Positions 35,233 through 43,413 are shown, counted from the stretch's first letter. The stretch is 64,000 nt of DNA from Halomonas sp. SSL-5 (GCF_030708455.1 NZ_JAUYWF010000007.1:62001-126000); one strand, 5' to 3'. The notes: a model not told the origin generated them from the letters alone. Program-made: numbers and translations.

Positions 35233-36477
35233 ATGCGTGAGAGAGGCAGGACGAGGCGACTGCTGGGACTGGGGGCGCGCACCGGCGGGGCGCTGCTGAG
35301 GACCCGGATGGGCGGTCAGGCCGACTGGCGCGCCCTGGGCGAGGCGCTGTTCGAGGGGCTCTCCGAGCTCAAGGGGCCGGCCATGAAGCTGGCCCAGATC
35401 ATGTCCCAGTGGGATGACCTGTTGCCGCCGGACCTCGCCGAGGAGCTGGCCCGGTTGCAGCGTCAGGCCGAGCCGATGCCCTGGAAATCGATACGCCGCA
35501 CCCTGGATGACCACTATGGCGATATCGATGGGGTGTTTTGTGAGGTCGAAACGAAGCCCTTCGCCAGCGCCTCCATGGGGCAGGTGCATCGTGCGGTGAC
35601 CCGCGACGGCGAGACCCTGGTGCTCAAGGTGCAGTACCCCGGCCTGGCCGAGGTGCTGGAGGGGGACCTCGCCCAGGTCAGGCGTCTGATGCGTCTGGGG
35701 CGCTGGTTCAAGGTGCCCCAGGCGCGCCTCGATGCGTTGTTCGAGGAACTGGCGGCGAGCCTGCGCGGTGAGCTGGACTACCATGCCGAGGCCGCCGCGC
35801 TGGCGCGCTATCGGGAGCGCTACGCCGACTGGCCGGGGCTGGTGATCCCCGAGCCGCTGCCGGACTACTCCGGCGAGCGGGTGCTGGCCATGCGTCATGT
35901 GCCGGGCACCCCGCTGCGCGAGCTGGAGGCCGCCGACGATGGCACCCGCCAGCGCATCGCCCGGACGCTGGCCGACTGGCTCACCGAGGAGCTCTTCACC
36001 CATGGCGAGCTGCACGCCGACCCCCATGCCGGTAACTTCGCCGCCGACGCCGAGGGGCGGCTGGTGATCTATGATCTGGGCGCGGTCATACCCGTGCCCG
36101 AGGCGCGGCTCAAGGCGATGATGCGCCTTCTCGAGGCTACCCTGGCCGGAGACCCGATGGCCATGGACAGCGCGCTGCTCGCGCTGGGCGGACGCCAGGG
36201 GCAGGGCGCGCCGCTGGCGCTCTACCGGGAATCCGCCGAGGCGGTCTCCGCGCTGTTCGCCCCCGGCGAGCAGGACTTCGGCGATGTGCGGGTCCATCGT
36301 CGCCTGCGCGAGCTCTCGCCCAAGGTGTGGGCGGCCATGGACCGCCTGCAGCCTCCCGCCGACACTCTGCTGCTGTCGCGAACGCTCAACGGCCACTACT
36401 GGAACCTGGTTCGCCTCGGCGCCCGACTCGACATGCGCTCGCGCACCGACCCGCTGCTGGCGTGGGCCAGGCCCTAG
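35233..36477 (+). CDS. ABC1/UbiB-family atypical kinase
   Basis: The 414-residue protein has the UbiB/ADCK kinase-like fold. The N-terminal signature appears as GPAMKLAQIMSQ, so the usual KxGQ reads KLAQ. The Ala/Ser-rich nucleotide loop FASASMGQVHRA, the ion-pair lysine in LVLKVQYPG, the catalytic loop HGELHADPHAGN and the metal-binding VIYDLGAV are all present. There is no C-terminal membrane helix pair, so it belongs to a soluble subgroup, not to UbiB proper. It lies divergent from topB. A -10-like TACAAT is at 35196-35201. The substrate is unknown; members influence quinone or lipid metabolism. Confidence 0.88.
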   Translation: MRERGRTRRLLGLGARTGGALLRTRMGGQADWRALGEALFEGLSELKGPAMKLAQIMSQWDDLLPPDLAEELARLQRQAEPMPWKSIRRTLDDHYGDIDGVFCEVETKPFASASMGQVHRAVTRDGETLVLKVQYPGLAEVLEGDLAQVRRLMRLGRWFKVPQARLDALFEELAASLRGELDYHAEAAALARYRERYADWPGLVIPEPLPDYSGERVLAMRHVPGTPLRELEAADDGTRQRIARTLADWLTEELFTHGELHADPHAGNFAADAEGRLVIYDLGAVIPVPEARLKAMMRLLEATLAGDPMAMDSALLALGGRQGQGAPLALYRESAEAVSALFAPGEQDFGDVRVHRRLRELSPKVWAAMDRLQPPADTLLLSRTLNGHYWNLVRLGARLDMRSRTDPLLAWARP

Positions 36478-36714
36478 CGGTTATTCCGGGCAAGGTTATC
36501 GTGGAAGGAACGCTCGCGGCTGTTCCGGCGACAGGCCTTCGGGGAGGCGCTGTGAACCCTTCCCTGGGCGCTACCGATGCCATCCCTGGCATAGGACCTC
36601 CCCTTCGACCTGTCCCCGGCGCCTCTCGCTTCGGGTAGCTGGATAGCTCGAACGCAGCAGCTAGCGGCTGCCAAGCCCCCGCGCAGACTGCTAGACTGTG
36701 CCGTTTTCCGGACG
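36478..36714. repeat. intergenic stretch with probable dispersed repeat
   Basis: No gene is seen in these 237 bases. The segment about 36535-36605 contains GGCGCTGTGAACCC followed by GGGCGCTACC, and a small stem ATGCC/GGCAT near 36575-36595. It looks like a repeated non-coding element of the kind scattered in Halomonas genomes; that comparison is from memory. The last bases carry the ribosome-binding site of the next gene. Confidence 0.4.
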
Positions 36715-36726
36715 GTGGAGTGCGCA

Positions 36727-38553
36727 ATGCTGGCGGTATGGGTCGAACAGCTGCTGGGATTTGCCTCGGGAGCGCTCAAGGCGATTCGCCAGGACGAGCG
36801 CTATCCGACGCTGATGGCCTGGGCTCGGGAAGAGGGGCCCGCGCTGGTGGGCGGCAATCTGCCGCTGGCCCAGGCGTTGGCGCCGGAGTTGTGGTCCCAG
36901 GCGCCGCTGGCGCGCCTGGACTTCCGCTGCGAGCCGTTGGCGCGCCCGGGACGTAACGAGCCCTGCTGGTGCGACTCCGGTCGCAAGACCAAGCACTGCT
37001 GTGGCGCCGTGACGCTGCCCGGCTCGGTGCCCGATCACCTGATGTGGATGCTCTCGCTGCGCGACTGGAAGGGCGACACCCTCAAGGCGGCGCTGGCCAG
37101 TGGCCGGGCCCCGGCCCAGGCGCTGCTCGAGGCGGGCCTGATCGCCGCCGAGACCGGCCAGCGCGGGCGCGCCCAGCAGATACTGGAGTCGCTGTTCGAG
37201 CGTGGCGACTGGTCGCGGCTGCCGGAGCAGGCCGAGCCCGCCTTCGAGATCCTCATCGACCTCTATCAGGAGCGCGGCTTCCATCGCAAGCGCGAGAGCC
37301 TCCTCGATGCCGTGCTCGAGCATGGTCCGCTGTTCCTGCGCGGCGTGGCCCTGGAGCGGCTGTGCCTGATGCACCTCGACAACGACGACCTGGACAGCGC
37401 CCGGGCCGCCTTCGTGCGCGCTCAGCAGGCGCTGCCCGACTCGCCCACCCTGGCCTATATCGAGGCCATGCTGCTGCTCCACGAGGGGCACGAGGAGGAG
37501 GCCGCCGAGCGGGCGCGCTTCTGGTTCCGGCGCCTGGCGCGCCAGGGCGACCTGGACCCCGACCAGCTGCAGTTCCTCGCCGACCTGGCCGAGAATCCCG
37601 GTGCCACCCTGGCCGAACAGTTGCTCAACGCCGAGGAGGATCTGGCCGGGCCGCTGGCCTCGCTGCAGGCGCTCCTCGAGGAGCTGCCCATCGCCCCGCG
37701 CCTGGCCGTGTCATGCACGCCGCAGGGCCGGCTCGAGTATCGCACCACGGCCCGGGAGGACACCCTGCACGCCGCCTGGCGCCAGGTCTTCCCCGTCTCG
37801 GCCGTCCTCGACTCGCCGCTGGGGCTCGAGGACGATCCCTGGCCGAGTGCCGCGGAGTGGCTGCCCGAGCTGTGCAGCCATCCGGAGTGGCTGGATGCCC
37901 CGGCGGTCATGCAGGAGCTGGCGCTGGCGCTGACTACCCGCTTCGGCAGCCTGCCGTGGATGGCACCCAGCCTGTTCGTGCCGCTGGCCAGCCGGCTGGA
38001 GCGCTGGCTCGAGCAGGTGGCGGCAGAGGGCCCCGGCACCCTGGCCTGGGAGGACGCCGACAACGCCCTGCTGCTGCGCACCGGGCTGGCGCTGGTAGTG
38101 GGCATGGAGCGCGGCTCCCGGGAGCGTTCCCGGCGGCTGGCCGAACGCCTGCTGGCGCTGGATGACCATGACAGCCTGGGGCTGCGGGAGCTGGTGCTCG
38201 ACCAGCTGCTGCGGGATGGTCGCGACAGCGATGCCCTGGCGCTCAGCGAGCAGCCGCCGGAAGCCGAGGCCGAGGGGCCGGCGCTGGGCGTGCTGATGGG
38301 GCGGGCCCTGGCACTTTATCGCCTCGACCGTCCAACGGAAGCCGCACAGGCACTGAACGAGATCCATGCCCACAACGCCCACGCGCTGAGACTGCTGTGT
38401 GCTGACCACCCGCGGCCGGTGCCGGGAGGCGATGATGGCCCCGCGGAACCCGGCAGCCGCGCCGAGGCCTGGCAGTATCGTACCCTGATGCGCGACCAGT
38501 GGCGGGCGACCCCGGGGGCACTCGCCTGGCTGCAGGCGTGGCTGGACGGTTAA
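36727..38553 (+). CDS. SEC-C zinc-motif and TPR-repeat protein
   Basis: The 608-residue soluble protein has a SEC-C zinc-binding motif, RNEPCWCDSGRKTKHCCG, at about residues 75-95. This is the four-ligand Cys/Cys/Cys(His)/Cys element also found at the SecA C-terminus. The following 450 residues are helical repeats resembling TPRs (for example AAETGQRGRAQQILESLFE and DLDSARAAFVRAQQALPDSP). The ATG at 36727 has GGTGGAG seven bases upstream; an in-frame GTG at 36715 would overlap that site. SEC-C/TPR proteins may link to SecB or chaperones. The function is unknown. Confidence 0.82.
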   Translation: MLAVWVEQLLGFASGALKAIRQDERYPTLMAWAREEGPALVGGNLPLAQALAPELWSQAPLARLDFRCEPLARPGRNEPCWCDSGRKTKHCCGAVTLPGSVPDHLMWMLSLRDWKGDTLKAALASGRAPAQALLEAGLIAAETGQRGRAQQILESLFERGDWSRLPEQAEPAFEILIDLYQERGFHRKRESLLDAVLEHGPLFLRGVALERLCLMHLDNDDLDSARAAFVRAQQALPDSPTLAYIEAMLLLHEGHEEEAAERARFWFRRLARQGDLDPDQLQFLADLAENPGATLAEQLLNAEEDLAGPLASLQALLEELPIAPRLAVSCTPQGRLEYRTTAREDTLHAAWRQVFPVSAVLDSPLGLEDDPWPSAAEWLPELCSHPEWLDAPAVMQELALALTTRFGSLPWMAPSLFVPLASRLERWLEQVAAEGPGTLAWEDADNALLLRTGLALVVGMERGSRERSRRLAERLLALDDHDSLGLRELVLDQLLRDGRDSDALALSEQPPEAEAEGPALGVLMGRALALYRLDRPTEAAQALNEIHAHNAHALRLLCADHPRPVPGGDDGPAEPGSRAEAWQYRTLMRDQWRATPGALAWLQAWLDG

Positions 38554-38594
38554 GAAAGGATGCCTCGCAGACTAGCGGGAATGAGTTCGGTTGG

Positions 38595-38610
38595 GGCGCC
38601 TGGCGGCGCC
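38595..38610. repeat. GGCGCC stem-loop between convergent genes
   Basis: GGCGCC (38595-38600) and GGCGCC (38605-38610) pair around TGGC. It lies in the 130-base gap between the 3' ends of the SEC-C gene and ampG. There is no U-tract, so terminator activity is uncertain; nothing else is seen in the gap. Confidence 0.45.
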
Positions 38611-38683
38611 ATTCGCCCGGCCTAGACGGCCTCCCACGGCACTGCAGCTCGCTAATTGTGGGCAGGTTCCCGCGCCTGGCGTC

Positions 38684-40063
38684 TCAGGTTTCCCCTGGTT
38701 GTGGTGCCGGCTGCGGCGCGGGCACCAGCTCCCGGTCTCGGCTGATCCATAGCGCCAACAGCACCGCCGGAATCCCCATGATGGCGGAGATCATGAAGAA
38801 GGTGGCGTAGCCCTCGACCTCGACCACCAGCCCACCGAAGCCGCTCAGGAACTTGCCGGGCAGGGTCATCAGCGACGAGAACAGCGCATACTGCGTCGCG
38901 GTATAGGCCCGCGACGTCAGGCTGGAGAGAAAGGCGATGAACACCGCACTGGCCAGGCCGTTGGCCAGGTTATCGCCGACGATGGCCATCACCAGCAGCG
39001 GCAGGCTCTGGCCGGTGAGCGCCAGGGCGGTGAACAGCAGGTTGGTGAGTGCCGCCGCGGTGGCGCCCAGCACCAGGATGGGCCCGATGCCGTAGCGGGC
39101 CACCAGGAGCCCGCCCAGCATGCCACCGGCGATGCTCATGGCGATGCCGAAGGCGTTGGTGACGTTGGCGATCTCGGTCAGCGTGAACCCCAGGTCGATA
39201 TACAGCGGGTTAGCCATGGAGGCCATGGCCAGGTCGCTGATGCGGAATACCGCCACGAAGAGCAGCAGCCACAGGGCCTTGCGCCGATAGCGGGTGAAGA
39301 AGTCGGTGAAGGGGCAGACGATGGCCCCGATTATCCAGGCCCCCAGGCGCCGCAGCGTCCTGGGCTTGCCGCGGCTGGCACTCAGGAAGGCACGCACGCG
39401 CGGCTCGTGGATCAGCTGGCTGGTCAACGAGAGGCGCTCGGGCTCGGGACGCACCAGCACCGTGATCACGCCGATGCCGACCAGCGCGGCCATGGTCAGG
39501 TAGGCGGCCTCCCAGGAGAGCCAGGAGGCGACGTAGAGCGCCCCGGCGCCGGCCGCCAACAGGCCGCCGCGGTAGCCGATGATATAGGTGGAGGCCATGG
39601 CCGCCTGGATGTCCTCGGGCGCCGACTCGATGCGGAAGGCATCGATGGCGATGTCCTGGGTGGCGCTACCGAAGGCGACCAGCAGGGCGAAGGCGGCCAC
39701 CAGCGGCAGGTGACCCAGCGGGTCGACCCCGGCCAGCCCCACCAGGCCGGCGACGATCATCGCCTGGGCCAACAGCATCCAGCCGCGTCGCTGGCCGAGG
39801 CGGCGGGTCAGCAGCGGCAGTGGCAGGCGGTCCACCACCGGGGCCCAGAAGAACTTGATCGAATAGAGCATGCCGATCCAGGCGAAGAAGCCGATCGCCG
39901 CCACCTCGACGCCATCGCTGCGCAGCCAGGCCGAGAGCGTGGAGAACACCAGCAGGAAGGGCAGGCCGGCCGAGAAGCCCAGGAACAGCATGGTGAGGAC
40001 GGGGGCGCGCAGGTAGATCGCCAGGGAGGCTTGCCAGCTTCTCTGGACGGTAGGCGTCGGCAT
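38684..40063 (-). CDS. ampG: AmpG-type muropeptide permease
   Basis: The 459-residue major-facilitator protein has at least twelve membrane segments. It begins LTMLFLGFSAGLPFLLVFSTLSAWL, the hallmark of AmpG, with FWAPVVDRLPLPLLTRRLGQRRGW in the first cytoplasmic loop and ATQDIAIDAFR in the next half. AmpG brings GlcNAc-anhydroMurNAc peptides into the cytoplasm for wall recycling and can affect beta-lactamase induction. It lies on the minus strand, divergent from rfaH, with 138 bases between the starts. Confidence 0.92.
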   Translation of the reverse strand: MPTPTVQRSWQASLAIYLRAPVLTMLFLGFSAGLPFLLVFSTLSAWLRSDGVEVAAIGFFAWIGMLYSIKFFWAPVVDRLPLPLLTRRLGQRRGWMLLAQAMIVAGLVGLAGVDPLGHLPLVAAFALLVAFGSATQDIAIDAFRIESAPEDIQAAMASTYIIGYRGGLLAAGAGALYVASWLSWEAAYLTMAALVGIGVITVLVRPEPERLSLTSQLIHEPRVRAFLSASRGKPRTLRRLGAWIIGAIVCPFTDFFTRYRRKALWLLLFVAVFRISDLAMASMANPLYIDLGFTLTEIANVTNAFGIAMSIAGGMLGGLLVARYGIGPILVLGATAAALTNLLFTALALTGQSLPLLVMAIVGDNLANGLASAVFIAFLSSLTSRAYTATQYALFSSLMTLPGKFLSGFGGLVVEVEGYATFFMISAIMGIPAVLLALWISRDRELVPAPQPAPQPGET

Positions 40064-40201
40064 GGGGCTCTCCTTGCAACGGTGTTAGAATCCTTGCCTC
40101 TTTCGCCGGGTACCCGGCCCGCGAGACGGGTCGCACAGGGCAGCAGTCGATTGTTGCAGAGCCCCGGCAGCGATACCAGCGTCCAGCCTGACAGGAGTCC
40201 C

Positions 40202-40735
40202 ATGAACGAGAGCGATGCGATCCGCGGGGAAGGCGATGCGGCCGTGCCGCGCTGGTATGTGATCCAGTGCAAGGGCGGCGAATCCTTCCGCGCCACCGAG
40301 AATCTGCTCAACCAGGGTTTCGAGGTCTTCCATCCGGTGCTCGAGGTGCAGAAGAAGCGCCGCGGCAAGCTGACCTGGGTGGCCGAGCCGCTGTTTCCCT
40401 ACTACCTGTTCATCCGCCTCGACCGGTTGGTGAGCAACTGGCGTCCCATCCGTTCCACCCGCGGCGTGCTCAAGCTGGTCGGCTTCGGCGAGAGCCCCAT
40501 CGCCGTGGATGACGGCCTGATCGCCGCCCTGCGCGATAATGGCAGCGAGCGCGATCGGGACGCCAACCTCTACTTCCACGCCGGCGAGGCGGTGCAGATC
40601 ACCGACGGCCCCTTCAAGGAGCTGCAGGCGGTGTTCGAGAGCCACAAGGGCGAGGAGCGCGCCATCGTGCTGCTCAACCTGCTGCATCGCCAGCAGCGCC
40701 TGGAGATGCCGGTGGCCAATCTGCGCCGGAGCTGA
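40202..40735 (+). CDS. rfaH: transcription antiterminator RfaH
   Basis: The 177-residue NusG paralogue has the N-terminal domain PRWYVIQCKGGESFRATENL and the phrase PLFPYYLFIRLD, followed by STRGVLKLVGFGE. The C-terminal KOW-like domain begins AGEAVQITDGPFKEL. RfaH is recruited at ops sites and allows transcription of long envelope operons; no ops site is seen nearby. The ATG at 40202 has CAGGAGTCCC upstream and follows a 17-residue disordered lead. The FKBP gene starts 55 bases downstream. Confidence 0.9.
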   Translation: MNESDAIRGEGDAAVPRWYVIQCKGGESFRATENLLNQGFEVFHPVLEVQKKRRGKLTWVAEPLFPYYLFIRLDRLVSNWRPIRSTRGVLKLVGFGESPIAVDDGLIAALRDNGSERDRDANLYFHAGEAVQITDGPFKELQAVFESHKGEERAIVLLNLLHRQQRLEMPVANLRRS

Positions 40736-40790
40736 GCCGGTCACCGCCGCCTGCATCTACCCGCCACCCCTCCCCAATCAGGAGACCCGC

Positions 40791-41297
40791 ATGACCATTG
40801 CCCCCCAGCGTGTCGTCACCCTGCACTATGTCCTCAGCGATGCCGACGGCCGGGTCCTCGATGACTCCCGCGCCCGCCAGCAGCCCCTCGAGTACCTGCA
40901 TGGCCACCACAACATCGTCGCCGGCCTGGAGCGTGCCATGGACGGCCAGGACGCCGGCGCCGAGCTGACGGTGACCCTGATGCCGGCCGAGGCCTACGGC
41001 CTGCGCGACGAGGCGCTGCAACGCGAGGTGGGGCGTGATGCCTTCCCGGTACCCGAGCTCGCGCCGGGCATGCGCTTCCAGACCCCCGGCGATGATGGCC
41101 CCGAGATCGTCACCGTCATCGAGGTGCGCGACGACAGCGTCCTGATCGACACCAACCACCCCCTGGCCGGCCACACCCTGCGCTATGCGCTTCAGGTGCT
41201 GTCGGTGCGTGATGCCACTCGTGCCGAGCTGGCCAAGGGCCACCCCCTGCCCCCCGACACCGATCACACCCAGGTCGAGGACAAGAAGCTGCCGTGA
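40791..41297 (+). CDS. SlyD-like FKBP-type peptidyl-prolyl isomerase
   Basis: The 168-residue protein has the short FKBP core (VVTLHYVLSDADGRVLDDS, YLHGHHNIVAGLERAMDGQ) with the IF chaperone insert (AYGLRDEALQREVGRDAFP). It ends in the second FKBP half (NHPLAGHTLRYALQVLSV). This is the SlyD arrangement, but the long His/Cys-rich metal tail of E. coli SlyD is absent. It probably speeds folding of nascent or exported proteins in the cytoplasm. CAGGAGACCCGC precedes the ATG. Confidence 0.9.
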   Translation: MTIAPQRVVTLHYVLSDADGRVLDDSRARQQPLEYLHGHHNIVAGLERAMDGQDAGAELTVTLMPAEAYGLRDEALQREVGRDAFPVPELAPGMRFQTPGDDGPEIVTVIEVRDDSVLIDTNHPLAGHTLRYALQVLSVRDATRAELAKGHPLPPDTDHTQVEDKKLP

Positions 41298-41300
41298 AAA

Positions 41301-41364
41301 CTGACCTGAATCAATTACGCTCCCTCTCTCGTCAGCCCCCGGGGCGTAACTTGATTCAGGTCAG
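41301..41364. repeat. inverted repeat after the FKBP gene
   Basis: CTGACCTGAATCAA plus TTACGC (41301-41320) reappears in inverted orientation as GCGTAAC plus TTGATTCAGGTCAG (41344-41364), with one inserted base. It resembles a REP-type element and starts within four bases of the gene's stop codon, so it may also act as a transcription barrier. Confidence 0.75.
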
Positions 41365-41426
41365 GGTTCCCCTTGCCTTCCCGGTCTACAGTGCCCTCAA
41401 CACATCGAGTCGGGGAGGACACCACC

Positions 41427-41537
41427 ATGTATCTGGATGACGCCGTAATCTTCGGGCTGGTCACCGTCGCGATGATGATCGCCTTCATGGGTGGCTGGAT
41501 CGCCTTCATCTTGCGGGACCACCGCAAGAAGCACTGA
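41427..41537 (+). CDS. 36-residue single-helix membrane peptide, possibly CcoM-like
   Basis: An ATG at 41427 follows CGGGGAGGACACCACC and opens a 36-codon frame. The product starts MYLDDAVIFGLVTVAMM, continues through one membrane helix (about residues 7-28) and ends RDHRKKH, with the basic end predicted to be cytoplasmic. A strong terminator lies 52 bases after the stop, so it is a free-standing transcription unit. Length, single helix and basic end recall CcoM, the small subunit of cbb3-type oxidase in Pseudomonas. That match is from memory and uncertain, as no oxidase gene is nearby. Confidence 0.72.
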   Translation: MYLDDAVIFGLVTVAMMIAFMGGWIAFILRDHRKKH

Positions 41538-41589
41538 AGCCAGCCGCAGCACGAGTCGTCAGGGGAGGGGGGAGTCTTTCCCCCCAGTG

Positions 41590-41618
41590 GGCCGACCTTC
41601 ACGGGTCGGCCTTTTTTT
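41590..41618 (+). terminator. rho-independent terminator
   Basis: GGCCGACC (41590-41597) pairs with GGTCGGCC (41604-41611) over a six-base loop and is followed by seven T. It ends the transcript of the small membrane peptide. Confidence 0.92.
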
Positions 41619-41646
41619 CGTGCGTGTGATCAGCCGGTGTCGCGGT

Positions 41647-41742
41647 TCGGCAACGCCCGTGGAACAAATCGGCAACGCCTCTTGGGCGGCGGCATCTCGC
41701 GGCCTCAGTGGCTAGGATGAACAGTGTTCGAGCATGACACTG
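41647..41742 (+). promoter_or_regulatory. candidate control region of the HprK/PqqD unit
   Basis: An 11-base direct repeat TCGGCAACGCC occurs at 41647-41657 and 41669-41679, 22 bases apart (two helical turns). An inverted repeat CAGTGT/ACACTG lies at 41722-41727 and 41737-41742. Both are upstream of the exported-protein gene at 41767. A good sigma-70 promoter is not obvious (TAGGAT at 41714 is a possible -10). They may be regulator sites. Confidence 0.4.
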
Positions 41743-41766
41743 CTCGCCGAGCCGCAGGAGGTTCCC

Positions 41767-42204
41767 ATGTCACACCACGATCATGAAATCGAGGCCGCCG
41801 AGACCCATCGCCGGCGTCGGCGCCGGCTCCTCGCCACCCTCGGCGTGGGACTGGCCGGTGCCTATGTTGCCCCCACGCTGTTCAGCGTCGGCCAGGCCCA
41901 GGCCTGGGACGGGCGCCGCCGTTCGCGTCCCAGCCACTCACGGCCCAGCTGGTCGCGCCCCAGCCGCTCCCGGCCCAGCCGCTACGACGGCGCCTATCGG
42001 CGGCACGAGCGGGCCCGCCAGGAGCGTCGCTATCGTCACGACGACCGCTATCGCCGGGACGATCGCTATTACTCGCGCCGGGATGACCGCTACTACTCGA
42101 GGCGTGAATACGAGCACGACCGTCGCCGGCTGCGCGATTATCGTGAAGACCCGGTGACCATCGTCGAGGATATCGTCTTCGGTCGCCCCGATCGCCGTTG
42201 GTAA
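41767..42204 (+). CDS. exported Arg/Tyr/Ser-rich low-complexity protein
   Basis: The 145-residue protein has a Tat-like export signal: an N-terminal His/Glu lead, a run of arginines (15-20), a hydrophobic core (about 21-38) and the cleavage-type site GQAQA near residue 46. The mature part is repetitive. Four RPSxS units (about 54-72) are followed by a Tyr/Arg/Asp region with two DRYYSRR copies (about 99-113). The end is short and acidic (DPVTIVEDIVFG) with an RRW tail. CAGGAGGTTCCC precedes the ATG. Its stop overlaps the next gene's ATG. No family is recognised. It could be the substrate of the fused HprK-like/PqqD protein. Confidence 0.85.
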   Translation: MSHHDHEIEAAETHRRRRRRLLATLGVGLAGAYVAPTLFSVGQAQAWDGRRRSRPSHSRPSWSRPSRSRPSRYDGAYRRHERARQERRYRHDDRYRRDDRYYSRRDDRYYSRREYEHDRRRLRDYREDPVTIVEDIVFGRPDRRW

Positions 42205-43403
42205 TGGTCGAGGCCCGGGATATTTCCCTGCCCGGCCTCGGACGCATTCTGCGCGTGCAGGAGGCGCCCGAGGTCGTCGCGGCCCTGAGCCAGGCGTTGC
42301 CCGGCTGGCCACTCTCCGTCGCGCGTGCCCGGGGCCTGGCACCGGCCATCCGCCTGCGGCGCAGTCGCGGAGGCTATCTGCAGCGCTCGCCCCAGCTGCC
42401 CCGCGGACTCGAGCTGCCGTCCCCGGCCTCGGCGGTGTGCAGCCTGATCGCGGACCTGGGCGGCGACCTGCTCGAACACGATGCCTCGCTGCTCGGCCTG
42501 CACTGCGCCAGCGTGGAGGTGGGTGGCCGCCTGGTGCTGTTTCCCGAGAGCCACCGCGCCGGCAAGAGCACCCTGGCGGTGGCCTTCGCGGCCGCCGGGT
42601 ATCGGCTGTTCGGCGATGATGTGCTGGGCCTGACGCGGGAAGGAGATGGCGTGGGGCTGGGTATGGCGCCGCGTCTGCGCCTGCCGCTACCCGAGACGCT
42701 CGCCCCCGAACTGGCCGCTTACGCCGAGGCCCATGGCGGACCCGAGGATGCCCGCTACCGCTTCGTGGTGCCGGCCGGGAATTCCCTGGCTCGCCATGGG
42801 GAATCGAGTCAGGTGGGGGCACTGGTGCTGCTGGAGCGAGATGACCAGGCTAGCATTCCCGAGGTTGTCCGGCTCCAGCCGGGAGAGGGGCTGCTGCAGC
42901 TGTTCTCCCAGAACTTTGCCCGGCATGCCGCTCCCGAATCGTTGATGGCACACCTGCTGCCGCTGATGCAGCGCCTTCCCTGCCTGCTGCTGCGCTATGC
43001 CGAGCCGCTGGCAGCGGCCCGCCACCTGGGCGCCGTACTCGAGGGTGAAACGAGCGAGGTCGGCCAGGGGGAGAGCGACAGGTTCGTGGTGGCCAGGCGT
43101 GAGGCCTCGCCGCTTAGCGGTCCGGTGCCCGCGGAGCGGCGCTGGCTGGCGACTCACGAGGCGAGAAGCTACCCGCTCGGACGTGAGCTGTTCCTGATTC
43201 AACCCGCCAGCGGTGCCATTCACCGCTTGAACGCCACCGGCGAGGCGGTGTGGCGACTGCTGTGTCAGGAGCCGCTCAGCGGGGAGGAGCTGGGGGAGCT
43301 GTTGGCCGAGCACTTCGGCGCGCCGCGTGCGTCGGTCACCGAGGATGTCTGTCGCCTGCTGGCAGGCCTTGCCGATGCCGGCCTGGTGGCCGCCGCCGAG
43401 TAG
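42204..43403 (+). CDS. HprK-like kinase fused to a PqqD-type domain
   Basis: The 399-residue protein has an HPr-kinase-like central domain. The P-loop is PESHRAGKSTLAVAF with Lys121, and the acidic pair RLFGDDVLGL is at about 138-139, as in HprK. The last 90 residues (about 310-399) form a PqqD-like peptide-binding domain: SYPLGRELFLIQPASGAIHRLNATGEAVWRLL in part, then an acidic C-terminal helix pair. HprK-related kinases and PqqD chaperones occur as separate neighbours in some peptide-modification gene sets. Here they are one chain, coupled to an exported Ser/Tyr-rich protein by an overlapping start (TAATG). Phosphorylation of that partner is an inference. Confidence 0.85.
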   Translation: MVEARDISLPGLGRILRVQEAPEVVAALSQALPGWPLSVARARGLAPAIRLRRSRGGYLQRSPQLPRGLELPSPASAVCSLIADLGGDLLEHDASLLGLHCASVEVGGRLVLFPESHRAGKSTLAVAFAAAGYRLFGDDVLGLTREGDGVGLGMAPRLRLPLPETLAPELAAYAEAHGGPEDARYRFVVPAGNSLARHGESSQVGALVLLERDDQASIPEVVRLQPGEGLLQLFSQNFARHAAPESLMAHLLPLMQRLPCLLLRYAEPLAAARHLGAVLEGETSEVGQGESDRFVVARREASPLSGPVPAERRWLATHEARSYPLGRELFLIQPASGAIHRLNATGEAVWRLLCQEPLSGEELGELLAEHFGAPRASVTEDVCRLLAGLADAGLVAAAE

Positions 43404-43413
43404 CAGGCAGCAC

